Shown: positions 17,147 to 19,120 of the stretch, piece by piece | Layout of the letters: the number at the start of each line of letters is the position of its first letter | Position numbering within the stretch: the stretch's first letter is position 1 | Source: Verrucomicrobia bacterium UBA3214 | Lineage (GTDB): Bacteria; Verrucomicrobiota; Kiritimatiellia; RFP12; UBA1067 | Direction of reading: 5' to 3' | Assembly (NCBI GenBank): GCA_002363575.1 | Contig: DEWI01000001.1 | Coordinates: forward strand, 1 to 19,120 | DNA: 19,120 nucleotides | Translations under genes and position numbers: made by a program | Notes under the pieces: generated by a model | Database searches by the model: none | Told to the model about the DNA's origin: nothing | The model's input: only the letters and a program-made list of their open reading frames with translations

Positions 17147-18067
17147 ATTCTCGTTTGGCTGGCGTGGCCGGAGGCGTGCTTCCGCGCGAACGCGCGCGAC
17201 CTCGAATATCTCGCCGCGCTCGCCGGGGAAGGCGTCGCGCTCGCCGCCGTCGAAACGGAGCAGGAGTTTCTCGCGCGCCTTGGCGAAGCGACGCATGTGA
17301 TAACCTGGCATTTCCGCGCGGAGTGGTACGCGCACGCGCCGCGTCTCGAAGTCTTAGCGACGCCGGCGGCCGGTCGCGAGCTTGTGGCGTGGCGCGCCGC
17401 CCCGGAAAACGTCAAAGTCCATTTCGGCGCATTCCACGGCGAGATCATCGCCGAGAGCGTATTGGCGTATTGCATGGGATGGGCGCGCGGCTTCTTCCGC
17501 CCCGTGCCTGCGAGCGGGATGTGGCCGCGCGAATGGCTTGGCGGCTGCTGCTTCATGCTCGAGGGCACGAAAGCAGTGATCGCCGGCTACGGAAAAATCG
17601 GCAAGGCGATCGGGCGGCGCCTCGAAGCGTCCGGCGTCGGCGTGCGCGGCTTCGGGCGCAGCGGCATCGCGCAGATGGAAGAGACGATGCGCGAAGCCGA
17701 TTGGTTCATCATGGCGCTCCCGGGAGATACCGGCACCGACGGCTTTCTCGATGCGCGGCGCCTTGCGCTTCTAAAGCCGTCTTGCGTAGTTGTCAATATC
17801 GGACGCGGCAATGCGATCGACGAAGACGCGCTCGCCGCCGCGCTCTCGTCCGGGCGCATCGCCGCGGCGTATCTCGATGTGTTTCGCGATGAGCCTACGC
17901 AACTCGCCGCCGCCGCAGGCTGCACTGGGCTTGCGAGCGACAAGGCGCGCGCCGCTCTGCCCACGCTTACGGCCATGCCGCACTCCAGCGCGTTCGCGCC
18001 AGATTATATCGCGCGGTGTTTCAAGGAATTGCATGATGAAGGACTCTTGCCAAGTCGCCAGCGTTGA
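17147..18067 (+). CDS. D-isomer-specific 2-hydroxyacid dehydrogenase; start codon uncertain
   Basis: This is a NAD(P)-dependent oxidoreductase of 2-hydroxy/2-keto acids. Motifs: the cofactor loop AGYGKIGKAIGRRL, NIGRGNAIDEDAL (catalytic Arg), LDVFRDEP (catalytic Glu) and MPHSSAFAPDY (catalytic His). The first ATG/GTG/TTG in frame is GTG at 17297 (256 residues). However, the 50 in-frame codons before it encode a credible family N-terminus (ILVWLAWPEACF, DLEYLAALAG, EFLARLGEATHVITW) with no stop. Starting at ATT 17147 gives 306 residues, near the family's 310-330. ATT at 17084 and CTG at 17159 are alternatives. No Shine-Dalgarno sequence is visible, and a strong hairpin lies just upstream. The substrate is unknown. 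tsaE starts 35 bases before this gene ends. Confidence 0.8.
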   Translation: MLVWLAWPEACFRANARDLEYLAALAGEGVALAAVETEQEFLARLGEATHVITWHFRAEWYAHAPRLEVLATPAAGRELVAWRAAPENVKVHFGAFHGEIIAESVLAYCMGWARGFFRPVPASGMWPREWLGGCCFMLEGTKAVIAGYGKIGKAIGRRLEASGVGVRGFGRSGIAQMEETMREADWFIMALPGDTGTDGFLDARRLALLKPSCVVVNIGRGNAIDEDALAAALSSGRIAAAYLDVFRDEPTQLAAAAGCTGLASDKARAALPTLTAMPHSSAFAPDYIARCFKELHDEGLLPSRQR

Positions 18068-18503
18068 AGAAACCTGGCGCGTCGCGCGTGGATTCGCCAC
18101 GCGCCTTTCCCCCGGAGACGTCGTTTGCCTGGAAGGGGGGCTGGGCGCGGGCAAAACGACTTTCACGCAGGCGCTCGCCGCTGCGCTCGGCGCCACCGGC
18201 CGCGTCGCGTCTCCGACGTTCTGCATCGTGCGCGAGCATCCCGTCCCCGCCGCCCCGGAGGCTTCTCCGCGCCGTCCCTCCATGCTCGTGCATATGGATC
18301 TCTACCGCCTCGATGGCGAAGATGACGTCGTGGCTATCGGTTGGGACGACTATCTCGCGCGCGGCGCCGTCATCGCCGTGGAGTGGCCGGAACGCGCCGG
18401 CACGCTCATTCCTCCGGACGCCTGGAGAGTCTCGATCAAGATCGGGAAGGGGGATGAAGAGCGGACGATCGAAATCTCCCGCGCGCTCCCCGACGCGCGC
18501 TGA
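18033..18503 (+). CDS. tsaE: tRNA threonylcarbamoyladenosine biosynthesis ATPase TsaE
   Basis: TsaE is the P-loop ATPase that works with TsaB and TsaD to make t6A37 in tRNAs reading ANN codons. The protein has 156 residues, typical for the family. It shows Walker A GGLGAGKTTF, the switch motif VASPTFCIV, HMDLYRLD and AVEWPERAG. A Pro-rich stretch (HPVPAAPEASPRRPS) between the switch and HMDLYRLD looks like a short insertion. Two adjacent ATGs (18033, 18036) are possible starts, with AAGGA five or eight bases upstream. The gene overlaps the dehydrogenase 3' end by 35 bases in another frame, so the two are probably co-transcribed. Confidence 0.93.
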   Translation: MMKDSCQVASVEETWRVARGFATRLSPGDVVCLEGGLGAGKTTFTQALAAALGATGRVASPTFCIVREHPVPAAPEASPRRPSMLVHMDLYRLDGEDDVVAIGWDDYLARGAVIAVEWPERAGTLIPPDAWRVSIKIGKGDEERTIEISRALPDAR

Positions 18504-18541
18504 GCCGGAGGAGTTTAGCCTTTCCCCTGTCCGGGGCCGCC

Positions 18542-18570
18542 TTGCCTTTTGCCGCAAAATATAGTAAAAT
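18542..18570 (+). promoter_or_regulatory. Likely sigma-70-type promoter of the Rpn-family gene
   Basis: TTGCCT (18542-18547) and TAAAAT (18565-18570) are spaced by exactly 17 bases in an AT-rich island that differs from the GC-rich surroundings. The start codon at 18628 lies about 50 bases after the expected transcription start. A weak stem CCCC-TGTCC-GGGG (18524-18536) before it may end the tsaE transcript. Confidence 0.55.
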
Positions 18571-18627
18571 TTCCCTGTCTTCCCGTTCGGGATGCTATGC
18601 CTTGAAACGGCGGGCAAGGAGTACGAA

Positions 18628-19120
18628 ATGGCGAAATACCTCGATCCAAAGGCGGATGTGACATTCAAGAAGGTTTTCGGCGAGCATAAAAACCTCGTCA
18701 TGAGCCTTCTCAACGCCATGCTTCCTCTCGACGAAGGAAAGCAGATCGAGAAGATCGAGTATCTGCCTTCTGAAATCACGCCGAGGACGCCGCTCAGCAA
18801 GGACACCATCGTCGATGTGCGCTGCGAAGAAACGGGCGGTCGAAAGTTCATCGTCGAAATGCAAATGAACTGGAGAGCCGATTTCTACGATCGCGTTCTT
18901 TTCAACGCATCCAAGGCATACGTCCAGCAGCTTGACAAGGGCGAGAAGTACAACCTTCTCCAGCCTGTCTATTCGCTTAGCTTCATCAACGACACTTTCG
19001 AGCCGGACATGGAGGAGTATTACCACTACTACCACCTTGTCCACTATCTCCATTCCGACAAGGTTCTGGACGGTCTGCACCTTGTGTTTGTCGAGCTGCC
19101 GAAGTTCAAGGCGAGAAATT
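18628..19120 (+). CDS. Rpn-family PD-(D/E)XK nuclease / transposase-like protein, 3' end outside window
   Basis: Only the first 164 residues are visible; the frame is open to the window edge. The N-terminus MAKYLDPKADVTFKKVFGEH followed by LVMSLLNAMLPL is the hallmark of the Rpn / PD-(D/E)XK nuclease family transposases. The nuclease core is intact: Asp63 in IVDVRC, then Glu77-x-Gln79 in FIVEMQM, followed by ADFYDRVLFNASKAYVQQL. Family members (Rpn proteins) are DNA nucleases linked to RecA-independent recombination and, in some lineages, to phage defence; copies are often numerous in gut-associated bacteria. AAGGA lies seven bases before the ATG. It has its own promoter and no transposon ends are visible here. 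Role in this genome is inferred only from family. Confidence 0.88.
   Translation, partial: MAKYLDPKADVTFKKVFGEHKNLVMSLLNAMLPLDEGKQIEKIEYLPSEITPRTPLSKDTIVDVRCEETGGRKFIVEMQMNWRADFYDRVLFNASKAYVQQLDKGEKYNLLQPVYSLSFINDTFEPDMEEYYHYYHLVHYLHSDKVLDGLHLVFVELPKFKARN

Noticed and set aside
15133..17568. Open frame of 811 codons on the - strand across the acyl-CoA ligase
   Set aside because: It is antisense to a clear ligase and to the start of the dehydrogenase. Its protein is rich in Arg, Ala and His, has no recognisable motif, and is explained by high GC content.

Overview
The window reads as a chromosomal segment of a Gram-negative-type bacterium with high GC content. An outer membrane is implied by a Pal-type lipoprotein, by a predicted surface repeat protein ending in phenylalanine, and by Tat and Sec export genes. 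Gene content and protein style fit the PVC superphylum, possibly a Kiritimatiellota, Lentisphaerota or other Verrucomicrobiota lineage: an intermediate-length GyrB, a bacterial serpin, an Rpn/PD-(D/E)XK nuclease and G-x-Q-rich surface repeats. This placement is inference from family resemblance and was not tested by a tree.

Left part (1-7501, + strand): the C-terminal third of secA runs with an ATGA overlap into ispD. Then come a calcineurin-like phosphoesterase, a secreted divergent serpin, gyrB and a membrane undecaprenyl-phosphate sugar phosphotransferase of the WbaP type. The last gene meets the - strand block tail to tail with a 20-base overlap.

Middle part (7482-15079, - strand; transcription order is the reverse of coordinates): a surface repeat protein, fabD, fabG, pal, tatA, tatC, a KtrB/TrkH potassium transporter and recD. 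fabD to tatA is a close-packed run. tatC-trkH-recD is a second tight run (ATGA overlap, then a gap of about 7 bases) with a possible promoter of its own. The block mixes fatty acid synthesis, envelope integrity, folded-protein export, ion uptake and DNA repair.

Right part (15415-19120, + strand): a long-chain acyl-CoA ligase is divergent from the surface repeat gene across a 335-base intergenic region. That region holds a perfect 19-base palindrome, a second dyad over an extended -10 box, and a repeat of the palindrome half-site inside the putative divergent promoter. After a strong hairpin comes a D-2-hydroxyacid dehydrogenase whose conserved N-terminus is in frame but has no ATG, GTG or TTG start. 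tsaE overlaps its 3' end. An Rpn-family nuclease is cut by the window edge.

Most genes are housekeeping. The points most worth a second look are the serpin with a degenerate hinge, the palindromic control region at 15137-15386, the unusual dehydrogenase start, and the ten-unit surface repeat protein. I did not find a clearly new multi-gene defence or mobile system, a CRISPR array, tRNA or rRNA genes, or an insertion sequence.
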